DNA of 64,000 nucleotides from Endomicrobiales bacterium. Its GTDB lineage: Bacteria; Elusimicrobiota; Endomicrobiia; Endomicrobiales; JAFGIL01. The translations under genes were made by a program, and so were the position numbers. Under the pieces are notes generated by a model that saw only the letters and a list, made by a program, of their open reading frames with translations, did no database searches and had not been told where the DNA came from. Where the stretch lies: NCBI GenBank assembly GCA_016929635.1, contig JAFGIL010000067.1:1-64000 (forward strand). The letters are read 5' to 3'. Positions 37,431 to 48,399 of this stretch are shown piece by piece. Within the stretch, counting starts at the first letter, position 1, and each line of letters begins with the position of its first letter.

Positions 37431-38465
37431 GTGGAGTTTAGAAATAGATTAAGCAACAAACTTAAAACAAAGCAATCCTTTTACATTAAAATGGCTAATG
37501 TGATTGCTTTAAACGAGCATGATTTCAGCGAGCTTATAAAAAACATCGAACTTGACCCCCTCTTCGAAAAACTCCGGAGCTTAGGCGTTCTTAAACGACA
37601 GAAACACCGCAACTCTAGAATAGCCTCGGATTTCCTTGAATTTGACGACAACATCTTTCATCAGGGATCCGGCGACTCCGATATCAGCGAATTCATAGAA
37701 AAAAACAAGGATATCATTCCCGTAATAAAAAAGATGGGGATCGAGAAGTTCAAGAATTTGTTCTTATACAATGAAAATCCGGACATTGAAGAAATATCAA
37801 AAAACTGCAGCATCCCGGTCCCGATTGTTAAAAGAATAATGGGCCTTGTAAATAACGTTTTTGTAATCTCGGAGTTTTTTCATCCCTCAAAGATTGTCAC
37901 ACCGAATATTGCATATACGAAAGTGGCAAAAATAGAAATAGACAAAAACCAGCTGTTCTGCGCATATTATATAACCCATATGGCCCAGGGAGGATATCTG
38001 GTAGATAGCGAAAAACTAAAAAAATTAAAACAAACATTAAAAACCGAAGACAAGCAACATCTTGAAAAAATTATTTCATCAATAAACCTGGCCAACCAGA
38101 GAAAATCCGTACTTCACAATATGATTTCTCTGCTTTCAGACAAACAGAAGGAGTTTTTTACAAAAGGTAGCATATCCGAACTTAAGGTTTTCACGGAAAA
38201 GGAGCTCGCGGAACAACTTGAGATTTCCAGAAGCTCTGTCTGCAGGACTTTGTACGCAAAGAGCATAGTAACGCCTCAAAACAAGGAAATCCCCATAAAG
38301 ATGCTGCTGCCGAGCAAGAAAAGCCTTATTAAACATATACTGCGTGATGTTTTACGGGATAATTCCAAACATACTGATACACAGCTCAAGGAAAAGTTAT
38401 TAAAGGAATACAACATCAGCGCGTCCAGGCGGCTTGTCTGCCAGTGCAGAAATGAAATTGGTTAA
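37431..38465 (+). CDS. atypical sigma-54 (RpoN-like) factor
   Basis: Region I-like N-terminus; C-terminal EQLEISRSSVCRTLYAKSIVTPQNKEIPIKMLLPSKK and degenerate RpoN box SASRRLVCQCRNEIG; start at GTG after GGAGG (ORF track begins at upstream TTG 37419). Confidence 0.75.
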   Translation: MEFRNRLSNKLKTKQSFYIKMANVIALNEHDFSELIKNIELDPLFEKLRSLGVLKRQKHRNSRIASDFLEFDDNIFHQGSGDSDISEFIEKNKDIIPVIKKMGIEKFKNLFLYNENPDIEEISKNCSIPVPIVKRIMGLVNNVFVISEFFHPSKIVTPNIAYTKVAKIEIDKNQLFCAYYITHMAQGGYLVDSEKLKKLKQTLKTEDKQHLEKIISSINLANQRKSVLHNMISLLSDKQKEFFTKGSISELKVFTEKELAEQLEISRSSVCRTLYAKSIVTPQNKEIPIKMLLPSKKSLIKHILRDVLRDNSKHTDTQLKEKLLKEYNISASRRLVCQCRNEIG

Positions 38466-38495
38466 AGATTAAAAATAAAACTACAGGAGACACAG

Positions 38496-39392
38496 ATGAA
38501 AGTAAAATTATTAGACACACTAATCAACTATCTGAAAACAATAGTCCTAAATGCTCCAAAAATATTCGGCATAATACTACTTATTGCAATCGTACATTAT
38601 GCTGCAAAATTTATTTTGCATAAAGTTGAAGGATACCTTATAGAAAAAGCCAAAGAAAAAGGGAAGCTTCCCAGGGAACAGGAAAAAAGGATACAGACAA
38701 TAACAGGTATTCTTAATAAGTTTATTTATCTGTCCATATGGTTTGTGGGATTTTTAATAATCCTGGGTGAAATCGGCATTAATATCGGCCCCATTCTTGC
38801 AAGCGTAGGGGTGCTGGGGCTGGCACTGAGCTTCGGAGCGCAAAACCTGGTAAGAGATTTAATAAGCGGCATCTTTATGCTATTAGAAAACCAGGTAAGG
38901 GTGGGAGACGTTGCCATTATTAACGGCACCGGCGGTTTGGTAGAAAATATTAATTTAAGGACAATCATCCTAAGAGACCTTGCAGGAGTCGTACATGTTT
39001 TTCCCAACGGGAGCATAAACACATTATCAAACATGACCAAGGACTGGTCAGGATGGGTATTTGATATCGGAGTAGCATACAAAGAGAATACCGATAAAGT
39101 AATCGACATCATAAAAAAAGTCGGCAAAGAGATGGAGGAAGATAAAGTGTTTGGAAGCAAAATCATCGAACCTCTGGAAATATTCGGACTTGATAAATTC
39201 GATGATTCTGCCATCGTTATTAAAGGGCGGCTGAAAACCTTGCCCATCGAACAATGGAACGTAGGCAGGGAGTTTAACAAAAGAATAAAAAATGTTTTCG
39301 ATGAAAAAAATATCGAAATACCTTTCCCTCACAGGAGTGTATATTTCGGGGAAGCGTCCAAGCCTATTGAAGTACTGCTGAAAAAGAAATAA
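38496..39392 (+). CDS. MscS-type mechanosensitive channel
   Basis: VGVLGLALSFGAQNLVRDLISGIFMLLENQVRVGD. Confidence 0.95.
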   Translation: MKVKLLDTLINYLKTIVLNAPKIFGIILLIAIVHYAAKFILHKVEGYLIEKAKEKGKLPREQEKRIQTITGILNKFIYLSIWFVGFLIILGEIGINIGPILASVGVLGLALSFGAQNLVRDLISGIFMLLENQVRVGDVAIINGTGGLVENINLRTIILRDLAGVVHVFPNGSINTLSNMTKDWSGWVFDIGVAYKENTDKVIDIIKKVGKEMEEDKVFGSKIIEPLEIFGLDKFDDSAIVIKGRLKTLPIEQWNVGREFNKRIKNVFDEKNIEIPFPHRSVYFGEASKPIEVLLKKK

Positions 39393-41333
39393 TTGAGGAA
39401 TATGAAAAAACAGATAAAAGCGCCCTGCGGTTCATGGAAATCCCCTTTTACAGGAGAAAGCATAGTAAAAAAATCTATCGGTTTAAGCGAGATAAGAATC
39501 GATAACGGCTACCTTTACTGGCTGGAAATGAGGCCGACCGAAGGCGGAAGATACGTTATAGTAAAAAGCGACATAAAAGGGCAGACGCAAGATGCGATCC
39601 CGGAAGATTTTAACGCACGCACAAGAGTCCATGAATACGGCGGCGGCTCTTATTTAGTAAATAGGGAAATTATATACTTCTCCAATTTTAAAGACCAGCG
39701 CGTCTACAGGCTCTCGCCGAACAAAACACCCGTACCTATTACTCCTGACAAAAAGCTCCGTTATGCAGACGGGGTCTTTGACACCCTGCGAAACAAGATA
39801 ATTTTCGTCAGGGAAGACCACACAAAGGCCGGCCGCGAGCCTGTTAACACCCTCGTAAGTTTAAATCCTGAAGAAGAAAATGCAGGTGATATTATCGCAG
39901 AAGGCAACGACTTCTATTCTTCCCCCCGCATAGACCGGACATGTACTCATATTGCATGGCTGACATGGAAGCACCCAAACATGCCGTGGGACAGCACTGA
40001 GCTTTGGGCCGGAACATTGAACATGGATGGTTCCCTGAAAGAAAAAACGCTTGTTGCCGGAGGAAATAACGAATCTGTTTTCCAGCCCGGATGGTCGCAT
40101 GATGGTGTGTTATACTTTATATCCGATAGAAGCGGATGGTGGAATCTGTACCGCTGGAAAAACGGCACAGTGGAGCCGTTATTTACAATAGACTGCGAGT
40201 TCGGAGTCCCTCAATGGATTTTCGGAATGAATACTTATTCATTTGTAAAAAAAGACAACATCATCTGCACTTACTACAAAGACGGCGCATGGAGGCTCGG
40301 GCTTCTTGATCTGGTCTTTAAAAGGCTTAAAGACATTAAAGTCCCTTATACCAGCATTTCCTATCCCTGCTCCCTGGAGAACGATATATATTTTATCGGA
40401 GGTTCACCTGTAAAAAGCCCATCCATAGTACAGCTTCACCTGGGCACTCTGGGACATAAAACCCTAAGAAGTTCGTTAAATATAAAACTCAGCAAGCAGT
40501 CTATTTCCCAGCCGGAAGAAATCAGGTTCCCGACAAGCGACGGTGATATAGCCTTTGCTTATTTTTATAAACCAAGGAACGAAAAATATCTGCCGAAAAA
40601 TAATGAAAAACCACCTCTAATCGTAAAATCTCACGGAGGGCCTACCTCATGCGCAAGAACTTCCCTATCGCTTGAAACCCAGTACTGGACAAGCCGCGGT
40701 TTTGCTGTTGTTGATGTAAACTACAGAGGAAGCACATCATTCGGCAGAAAGTACCGGAATCTTCTTCAAAAAAAATGGGGAGTTTACGATGTGGATGACT
40801 GCATTAATGCTGCAAAATACCTTGTTAGTAAAGGTTTAGCGGATAAAAACCGGCTCATTATCAGGGGCGGCAGTGCGGGCGGCTACACCACTTTGTGCGC
40901 ACTTACGTTTCATGATGTCTTCAAAGCCGGAGCAAGCTACTACGGGGTCAGTGACCTGGAAATTCTTGTAAGAGATACCCACAAATTCGAGTCCAGATAC
41001 CTTGATAAGCTAATCGGGCCGTATCCTGAAAAGAAAAAGCTGTATCATGAACGTTCTCCAATATATCATACAGATAAATTGTCCTGCCCTTTGATTATAC
41101 TCCAGGGCATTGAAGATAAAATAGTGCCGGTAAACCAGGCAGAGTTAATCTACAAGGCTGTTCTGAAAAAAGGCCTGCCTGTAGCCTATATTACCTTCGA
41201 AGGCGAGCAGCACGGATTCAGGCAAGCAAAAAACATAAAACAGGCAATCGAATCAGAATTGTATTTTTACTCAAGGATATTTAAATTTAAAAGTCCGGAT
41301 AAATTAAGCCCGATAGAAATAAAGAATATTTAA
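39393..41333 (+). CDS. S9 prolyl oligopeptidase family peptidase
   Basis: VKSHGGPTS; LIIRGGSAGGYTTLCALTF; GIEDKIVPVNQAE; GEQHGFR. Confidence 0.93.
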   Translation: MRNMKKQIKAPCGSWKSPFTGESIVKKSIGLSEIRIDNGYLYWLEMRPTEGGRYVIVKSDIKGQTQDAIPEDFNARTRVHEYGGGSYLVNREIIYFSNFKDQRVYRLSPNKTPVPITPDKKLRYADGVFDTLRNKIIFVREDHTKAGREPVNTLVSLNPEEENAGDIIAEGNDFYSSPRIDRTCTHIAWLTWKHPNMPWDSTELWAGTLNMDGSLKEKTLVAGGNNESVFQPGWSHDGVLYFISDRSGWWNLYRWKNGTVEPLFTIDCEFGVPQWIFGMNTYSFVKKDNIICTYYKDGAWRLGLLDLVFKRLKDIKVPYTSISYPCSLENDIYFIGGSPVKSPSIVQLHLGTLGHKTLRSSLNIKLSKQSISQPEEIRFPTSDGDIAFAYFYKPRNEKYLPKNNEKPPLIVKSHGGPTSCARTSLSLETQYWTSRGFAVVDVNYRGSTSFGRKYRNLLQKKWGVYDVDDCINAAKYLVSKGLADKNRLIIRGGSAGGYTTLCALTFHDVFKAGASYYGVSDLEILVRDTHKFESRYLDKLIGPYPEKKKLYHERSPIYHTDKLSCPLIILQGIEDKIVPVNQAELIYKAVLKKGLPVAYITFEGEQHGFRQAKNIKQAIESELYFYSRIFKFKSPDKLSPIEIKNI

Positions 41334-41349
41334 AGAGCGGGGTGTGTAT

Positions 41350-42528
41350 ATGCCAAAAGATCCAATTTGCGGAATGGAAGTAAGTGAATCTACAAACCTA
41401 AAAGTAGAAAAAGATTCAAAAACTTACTATTTCTGCAGCCGGCACTGCCTTGAAAAATTTATACAGCAGGAACATATAGAATACAAAAAGCCTGAAACAG
41501 AAACATGTCCTACCTGCGAGGTTCATGCAAATAAATGGTATAAGAATAAAACATTTACAGTAACGGCTATCCTTGTTTTTCTGGTTATCCTGTCCTATTT
41601 TTTTAACTTCCTAAAACCTTTCCGCATGTCATTATGGATGTACTTTAAAACCATATGGTGGGCGGTATTTTTGGGGCTTATTCTTGGAGGAATAATCGAT
41701 TATTTTATCCCCAGGGAGTATATCTCTAAAATTCTGTCAAAACCCAAAAAGCGGACTATTTTTTATTCCGTATTTCTGGGATTTTTAATGAGCGCCTGCA
41801 GCCACGGAATTCTTGCCCTTACAATTCAACTATATAAAAAAGGCGCATCAACACCGGCCGTGGTAAGCTTCTTGCTGGCAAGCCCGTGGGCAAACCTGCC
41901 CCTAACTTTGATAATGTTCGGATTTTTTGGATTTAAAGCATTTTTTATCATAATATCTGCTATAATAATTGCCGTAATCACGGGTTTACTGTTTCAACTT
42001 CTGGACAGCAGGAGTTTAATTGAGAAAAATCCTTATACTGTTGCGGTAAAAGAGGATTTTTCAATCATCGGCGACATGAAAGAAAGAACAGCAGCCTATA
42101 AATTTTCTTTTGCCCGGACCGTAAAAGACATCAAAGGCATAATTGACGGGAGTATTGCTTTATCAGATATGGTACTCTGGTGGATACTCATAGGTATGGG
42201 CCTTGCAAGCTTAGCAGCCGCTTACATACCTCAAAATGTATTTCAGCAGTACATGGGCCCGACTTTACTCGGCATCTGTATTACTTTGTTTGTGGCAACA
42301 ATCCTTGAAGTCTGTTCTGAAGGAACAGCGCCGTTGGCTTTTGAAATATTCAGGCAAACGGGCGCTCTGGGAAACAGCTTTGTCTTTCTTATGGCCGGCG
42401 TTGTAACCGATTATACGGAGATTGGGCTTTTATGGGCAAATATAGGAAGAAAAACCGCGATATGGATGCCGTTGATTACGGTGCCCCAGGTAATACTTCT
42501 GGGCATACTGGCTAATTTTTTATTTTAA
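41350..42528 (+). CDS. YHS-domain + permease (SO_0444/DUF318-type) fusion
   Basis: DPICGMEVSESTNLKVEKDSKTYYFCSRHCLEKF; polytopic permease region. Confidence 0.85.
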   Translation: MPKDPICGMEVSESTNLKVEKDSKTYYFCSRHCLEKFIQQEHIEYKKPETETCPTCEVHANKWYKNKTFTVTAILVFLVILSYFFNFLKPFRMSLWMYFKTIWWAVFLGLILGGIIDYFIPREYISKILSKPKKRTIFYSVFLGFLMSACSHGILALTIQLYKKGASTPAVVSFLLASPWANLPLTLIMFGFFGFKAFFIIISAIIIAVITGLLFQLLDSRSLIEKNPYTVAVKEDFSIIGDMKERTAAYKFSFARTVKDIKGIIDGSIALSDMVLWWILIGMGLASLAAAYIPQNVFQQYMGPTLLGICITLFVATILEVCSEGTAPLAFEIFRQTGALGNSFVFLMAGVVTDYTEIGLLWANIGRKTAIWMPLITVPQVILLGILANFLF

Positions 42529-42554
42529 TAAATTGAAAGGAGCAATGACGACAA

Positions 42555-43853
42555 ATGAAAACTTTTATTCTTGACACAAATGTTCTGATTCATGACCCGA
42601 ACTCTATTTCCTCGTTTTCCGACAACCTTGTAATAATTCCCATGGCTGTAATCGAAGAACTTGACGGGCTTAAACGTTCCCGCGACGAACGAGGACGGAG
42701 CGTAAGACTGGTTATCAGAAAACTTAACGAACTCCGGGCGAAAGGCAGATTCTCAGAAGGAATAAAACTTGATAACGGCGGTATACTAAAAATAGAACTC
42801 GACTATCACGAGAGGCTGCCGTACGAGTTTATTACATCAAAGATGGACCATCGCATTTTAGGCACGGGATTAAAATTACAGGAAAAAAACGGCAAAGTAA
42901 TACTTATTACCAAAGATATAAACCTTCGTATAAAAGCAGAAGCCCTTAGGCTTGAGACCCAGGATTATGAAAAACTGAAGGTCAAAGTTGAAACCCTTTA
43001 TAACGGCTGGCGCGAGATAACAATGAAAACAGACCAGATCGACGACTTTTATAAAAACAAAAAGCTGGCAGTCAAAGATGATTTCATTGCTAACGAGGGC
43101 GTATCCATAAGGGATGAATCAGGAAGTTCTAAGAGTGCACTTGCAAAATATAATCCGGACGACAAGACCCTGATACCCCTTACATACATAAATGCACATC
43201 CATGGAACATAAAACCGCTTAACATCGAACAGCGGTTCGCGGTTGAACTTCTGCTGGATGACAGCATAGCACTGGTAACTCTAATCGGAGTGCCCGGTGC
43301 AGGAAAGACGCTTTTATCGCTTGCATGCGGCCTGCAAAAGACCATTGAAGAGAACATATTTCGCCGCTTGTTCATTGCACGCCCCATCGTGCCAATGGGC
43401 AGGGACATAGGATTTCTTCCAGGCACTAAAGAAGAAAAACTTACGTCCTGGATGGGTGCTATTTACGATAACCTGGAGTTTCTTTTGAACCGTTTCGACC
43501 CCAAACAAAAAAGCGAAGAGACAATCCAGTATCTGACTGATACTAAAAAAATCGAAATCGAAGCGCTTACATTCATACGCGGCAGGTCATTGCCAAAGCA
43601 GTATATCATTATCGATGACGCCCAGAACCTTACGCCGCATGAAATTAAAACAATTATCTCGCGCGCAGGGCTTGGCACAAAGATAGTCCTCACGGGAGAT
43701 CCTTACCAGATAGACAACCCGTACCTTGACGTAGCTTCGAACGGACTTACTTATCTGGTTGAAAATTTCAAAGGCCAAAAAACATTCGGGCATATAAATT
43801 TCAAAAAGAGCGAGCGCAGCAACCTGGCTGCATTGGCTTCAGAACTGTTATAA
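42555..43853 (+). CDS. PIN-PhoH family protein
   Basis: N-terminal PIN FILDTNVLIHDPNSI; Walker A GVPGAGKTLLSLA; FIRGRSLPKQYIIIDDAQNLTPHEIKTIISRAG. Confidence 0.95.
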   Translation: MKTFILDTNVLIHDPNSISSFSDNLVIIPMAVIEELDGLKRSRDERGRSVRLVIRKLNELRAKGRFSEGIKLDNGGILKIELDYHERLPYEFITSKMDHRILGTGLKLQEKNGKVILITKDINLRIKAEALRLETQDYEKLKVKVETLYNGWREITMKTDQIDDFYKNKKLAVKDDFIANEGVSIRDESGSSKSALAKYNPDDKTLIPLTYINAHPWNIKPLNIEQRFAVELLLDDSIALVTLIGVPGAGKTLLSLACGLQKTIEENIFRRLFIARPIVPMGRDIGFLPGTKEEKLTSWMGAIYDNLEFLLNRFDPKQKSEETIQYLTDTKKIEIEALTFIRGRSLPKQYIIIDDAQNLTPHEIKTIISRAGLGTKIVLTGDPYQIDNPYLDVASNGLTYLVENFKGQKTFGHINFKKSERSNLAALASELL

Positions 43854-43873
43854 CTGCACTAGAAAAATACGAA

Positions 43874-45130
43874 ATGCACTCTACTTTAGACTCCATATAC
43901 GATGTAATCGTTGTAGGCGGCGGCGCTTCCGGCATGATGGCAGCAGGGCACGCGGCTGAAAACGGTGCAAAAGCCCTCCTCCTGGAAAAAAACAATAAAC
44001 TCGGAAGCAAACTCCTTATTACCGGCAAGGGAAGATGCAACATAACCAACATCGGAGAAATAAATGATTTCATAGAAAGTTACGGCAAAAACGGCAGGTT
44101 CCTTTACAGGGCTTTTCAAACTTATTTTAACTACGACTTAATGGGTTTCTTTGAGAAGTACGGCATTAAGACAAAAACAGAAAGAGGCGGAAGGGTTTTT
44201 CCCGTAAGTGACGAATCCGGAAGTATCGTTTATGCATTAAAGCAGTACTTAAATAAAAATAACGTAAACGTCAAATTAAACCTGGGTGTTAAAAAAATAA
44301 ATACTGAAAAAAACAGCGTAGCAAGCGTAGTCCTTCATAATAATCAAGTCATAAAAACAAAAAACGCAATACTTGCAACGGGAGGGCTTTCCTACCCAAA
44401 AACAGGCTCTACGGGAGACGGGTACAGATTTGCAAAAGAACTCGGCCATACAATCGAACCGTTAAGGCCCGCCCTGGTCCCCCTGGAAACAAAAGAAAAT
44501 TTCGTAAAAAAACTCCAGGGGCTTTCTTTAAGAAACGTGCTTATTACTGTTTTTGCCGATGATAAAGAGATAGCCTCGGAATTCGGGGAGATGCTGTTTA
44601 CGCATTTCGGCGTATCTGGGCCGATAATCCTAAAAATAAGCGGAGACGTTGTTGACAGGCTGAGAAAGAATGAAAATGTATCAATATCAATCAACCTTAA
44701 ACCCGCCTTGGACAGCCAGATGCTTGATAACAGAATATCCAGAGAAATCAGGAACAATAACCGTAAATCAATAAAGAACATGCTTAAAAATATGCTGCCG
44801 AGCAGTTTAATTCCCGTTTTTTTGAATCTTGCCGGCATTCCGGAGCATAAAAAATGCAATCAGATTAATCAAAAAGAATTAAAAAAAATCAGAAATTTGA
44901 TTTTTTCTTTCAAAATTACTATAATTAAATCTAGAAGCATTGATGAAGCAATAATCACACGAGGAGGAATATCATTGGATCAGATCAATCCCTACACCAT
45001 GGAGTCAAAGATAGTCAAGGGATTGTATTTTTGCGGCGAACTAATCGACATCGACGGAATAACAGGCGGATTCAACCTGCAAGCCGCATTTTCAACTGGA
45101 TATTTAGCTGGTAATAACAAATTTCGTTAG
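43874..45130 (+). CDS. NAD(P)/FAD-dependent oxidoreductase (HI0933/YhiN-like)
   Basis: VIVVGGGASGMMAAGHAAENGAKALLLEKN; GKGRCNITN. Confidence 0.93.
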   Translation: MHSTLDSIYDVIVVGGGASGMMAAGHAAENGAKALLLEKNNKLGSKLLITGKGRCNITNIGEINDFIESYGKNGRFLYRAFQTYFNYDLMGFFEKYGIKTKTERGGRVFPVSDESGSIVYALKQYLNKNNVNVKLNLGVKKINTEKNSVASVVLHNNQVIKTKNAILATGGLSYPKTGSTGDGYRFAKELGHTIEPLRPALVPLETKENFVKKLQGLSLRNVLITVFADDKEIASEFGEMLFTHFGVSGPIILKISGDVVDRLRKNENVSISINLKPALDSQMLDNRISREIRNNNRKSIKNMLKNMLPSSLIPVFLNLAGIPEHKKCNQINQKELKKIRNLIFSFKITIIKSRSIDEAIITRGGISLDQINPYTMESKIVKGLYFCGELIDIDGITGGFNLQAAFSTGYLAGNNKFR

Positions 45131-45138
45131 AGTACTTA

Positions 45139-46749
45139 ATGAATATCAAGTTTTCCAATCCAAAAACATACGTTTTTTTATTAGTTTTAATAATCGGAAT
45201 CCTTTTCTCTCTTCTATCCTGCACCAGCCACAAAATCGTTAAACCACAAATCATTAAAAGCCACTTTATATGGCACTGGCACGATAATACATACCTTGAG
45301 GAACATGACGCTAAACAATTAAAGAATTACAATATTAAAGGCGTATTCTTCCAGATAGGCAATTTCTCCTATTACAAGAACAAGATGCAGTTTGACGGAT
45401 TTAATTTCAAAACCGACACCTTTCAGAGGCTGCGCAACCTTAATGAATTCCAGACTCATTTAGTTTTTACGTTTGCAAATGAAGGAAGATTCCCGTTCGT
45501 AAGACATTTCAATCATAATACGGATGATGCAATTGATTTTATAGTAAGAAAAATCGAGTCGCAGCTAAATATCTGCAGGCACGAAAACCTGGAGATAAAA
45601 GGCATTCAGCTGGATATGGAAGGCAGGCTCAACTTCAGCAAATACAAGAAGCTCATAGACAGGATTATTAATAAATTCGGCGAAAAATATTTAGTATCCA
45701 TCTGCGTGCAATCTTACTGGATCAAACAAAACGGCTTCAGTTCATTAATAGAAGACGTTGATTTCATCGTGCCTATGCTTTATGACTATCAGGTCGGATT
45801 CACAAAAGAAGAAAGCATGAAAGTTACGAACATTTCATGGATCAACAGGATGATAGATAAGTATAAAAAGGTAAACAAACCTTTTTATGTCGGCATACCT
45901 GCTTACAGCTACAGTAAAATTTACGACCATAACGGCAAAAAAGTAGAGATGTGGGCCGGATTATCGGTCGAAGACCTTTCCGAAAATCCTGATTTCAGGC
46001 TGGTGAAAACTAAAGCAAACAGAAGTAAAAAATCCAAACACTACAAGGGTGACAATGACTATGTGTTTAAGGCAATACGCGATACCAGCCTTATTAACTA
46101 CAAACTGAAAAAAGGAGCCGTGGTTAAATTCAATATATTGACTGTAGATGCGTTAAAAAATTACATAAAAGTCGTAAATGAGAATAAAACCGAAAACCTG
46201 CTTGGTATTTCCATATTCAGATTCGGATACCCATGGGAAGACCTTATTATAAGCAACGGCGAGCTTGGCGAAACCCTGGGTTTGAAAAAAACAGACGGAA
46301 GCATACCCAAAATAGAGGTATTAATTGATTACGATAATTATTCAAAAATTTATGATAGCGACTATGTAAACCTGAACATCAAACTGCAGAATATCGGTTG
46401 TAAAGGAAGCTTCCTGTCCAAAAGAGCCAACAGAGTAAATCTTGAGGTGGAACACGGCTGGATAACAGACTATGACCGCGGCGGTTTTGACAATGTCAGA
46501 AGAATTAAAAATACTTTGATCTTCGAAGAATACCATTTAGAAAAAAGTGAAGTCCTGTATTCCGGCATAATAAGAATCCTAAACAGGGTTAAAACTCCCC
46601 CCCTTGTTATAAAGGTTAACGCCAGTTCCCTTCAGCTAAACGGAAAAACAGAATTAAACAGCAATACAATAATCGTAAAAATAGATGAGAAAGACATAAA
46701 AATAAAAAATACAGATATTGACTCTCCCAAAAAAATAAGTTATAAATAG
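45139..46749 (+). CDS. lipoprotein with TIM-barrel glycosidase-like (DUF3142/GH18-like) domain
   Basis: Lipobox LLSC; KGIQLDMEGRL; FYVGIPAYSYSKIY. Confidence 0.6.
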   Translation: MNIKFSNPKTYVFLLVLIIGILFSLLSCTSHKIVKPQIIKSHFIWHWHDNTYLEEHDAKQLKNYNIKGVFFQIGNFSYYKNKMQFDGFNFKTDTFQRLRNLNEFQTHLVFTFANEGRFPFVRHFNHNTDDAIDFIVRKIESQLNICRHENLEIKGIQLDMEGRLNFSKYKKLIDRIINKFGEKYLVSICVQSYWIKQNGFSSLIEDVDFIVPMLYDYQVGFTKEESMKVTNISWINRMIDKYKKVNKPFYVGIPAYSYSKIYDHNGKKVEMWAGLSVEDLSENPDFRLVKTKANRSKKSKHYKGDNDYVFKAIRDTSLINYKLKKGAVVKFNILTVDALKNYIKVVNENKTENLLGISIFRFGYPWEDLIISNGELGETLGLKKTDGSIPKIEVLIDYDNYSKIYDSDYVNLNIKLQNIGCKGSFLSKRANRVNLEVEHGWITDYDRGGFDNVRRIKNTLIFEEYHLEKSEVLYSGIIRILNRVKTPPLVIKVNASSLQLNGKTELNSNTIIVKIDEKDIKIKNTDIDSPKKISYK

Positions 46750-46854
46750 CATTGACCAGCCTTTAACAAAAATATACAATATTATAACCTATTAATTAAT
46801 GCGCAGCTTGAAAGCTGCCTTCTTAATTTAATCTCAGGTTTTATGGGGGAATAT

Positions 46855-47760
46855 ATGAAGACGAAAAGAAAAAGAAAAGTACAATTTGCAGAACTTCTTG
46901 ATATGGACAATCCTGCCGTTGTTTTTGAAGAAGTAAAATATAACTTTATTAATCATTATCCTGTTGAAGAGTTCCTCATAGTAAGAAAAACATTTAAAGA
47001 TTTTAATGATTTATATGATGGCAAATATCCCGGGTATTGTGCATGCAACACAAAATACCACGACAAGATACATACTACAGATGCACTATTGACAATCTCC
47101 AGACTGATAGACGGTTACAACCTCTCAAATACCAACAAACTCCCCACAGATAAAGTTGTAATTGCTTTAATATCCACCATCCTGCATGATACGGGCTATA
47201 TACAGAACAAAAGGGATACAAAGGGCACCGGGGCAAAATACACGCTCAATCACGTGGAAAGAAGCGTTGAATTCCTGAAAAAGTATTTCAAAAGAAACGG
47301 CCTCAGCAAAAAAGATTTTATTTCTGGCATGAACATGATAAGATGTACCGGCCTGTTTACTAACCTCAGTAATATACCTTTCACCGGCAAAGAAGAAAAA
47401 ACACTGGGGCTAATGCTTGGTACATCCGATTTGCTGGGACAGATGGCTTCCAGGACATATCTTGAACGCTTAATATACCTGTACCGTGAATTTAAGGAAG
47501 GACACGTAAAGGGATACACTTCTGAATTAAATCTGCTAAAAAAAACCCTGTCATTTTATGATTCAATAAAAATAAGGCTGAAAACAGATCTCGAAAGCGT
47601 AAACAAATACGCAAGAATACACTTTAAGGAAAGATATGGAATAAATAAAGACATGTATGAAGAGTCTATTACAGACCAGATTAGATATTTGAAGTATATA
47701 CTCAAGCGCAGGCCAGAAACTTACAGAAGCAAGCTAAAACGTAAAATAGTAATACACTAA
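46855..47760 (+). CDS. HD-domain protein
   Basis: YHDKIHTTDALLTI; ISTILHDTGYI; start chosen after GGGGG SD. Confidence 0.7.
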   Translation: MKTKRKRKVQFAELLDMDNPAVVFEEVKYNFINHYPVEEFLIVRKTFKDFNDLYDGKYPGYCACNTKYHDKIHTTDALLTISRLIDGYNLSNTNKLPTDKVVIALISTILHDTGYIQNKRDTKGTGAKYTLNHVERSVEFLKKYFKRNGLSKKDFISGMNMIRCTGLFTNLSNIPFTGKEEKTLGLMLGTSDLLGQMASRTYLERLIYLYREFKEGHVKGYTSELNLLKKTLSFYDSIKIRLKTDLESVNKYARIHFKERYGINKDMYEESITDQIRYLKYILKRRPETYRSKLKRKIVIH

Positions 47761-47769
47761 AGACTTTTT

Positions 47770-48399
47770 TTATTGACTTGCCAGATTAATAGCAAGCTGT
47801 TTTGCAGCAAGCTCAAGCCCTTTTTCAACAATTGATTTTTTATCAACAGATTTTCCTAATTTAGCAAACCAGAAAGCCACCCAATTTCTCTGTTTTACAT
47901 AACTCGAAGCTTTACCTGAAGATATCAGTTCACCAGTTTCAACATCTATTAATCTGGCATCAACCGAAACCTCGACTTTTTTACCCTCAGTATACATAAT
48001 GACTATTGTCTGCTTATTTTTTGAATATTTTACAGATGAAAGGCTCCCAAATAATAAGGCATCTACCCCCAACTGGTTGCCGACTTCTTTTGCCCTCATT
48101 GGATCAATAAGGCCTGTCATGTTAAGCTTTAACTCATCCAATATTGCCTGCAGCCTGTTCCTTTCAACCAATCTAAATTTCCTGGTCTTATGTATTTCAT
48201 CTATCAGGATCCCCGTAATGCTCTTGGCTGAACTGTCATAATCCGGGTCTCCCGTTTTATTGTCAAAATCTACCACAGCTATAACCAGGCGTTTGTCTTT
48301 ATTCGTTTCAGATATCGGCATCTCCTTAATCTTACTTGCAGAAAAACAACCATTTAATAAAAACACAAAACTAATAAGATATAATTCTTTCAGCTTCAT
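47770..48399 (-). CDS. CsgG/LpoB-like lipoprotein
   Basis: LLNGC lipobox; VVDFDNKTGDPDYDSSAKSITGILIDEIHKTRKFRLVERNRLQAIL. Confidence 0.78.
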   Translation of the reverse strand: MKLKELYLISFVFLLNGCFSASKIKEMPISETNKDKRLVIAVVDFDNKTGDPDYDSSAKSITGILIDEIHKTRKFRLVERNRLQAILDELKLNMTGLIDPMRAKEVGNQLGVDALLFGSLSSVKYSKNKQTIVIMYTEGKKVEVSVDARLIDVETGELISSGKASSYVKQRNWVAFWFAKLGKSVDKKSIVEKGLELAAKQLAINLASQ

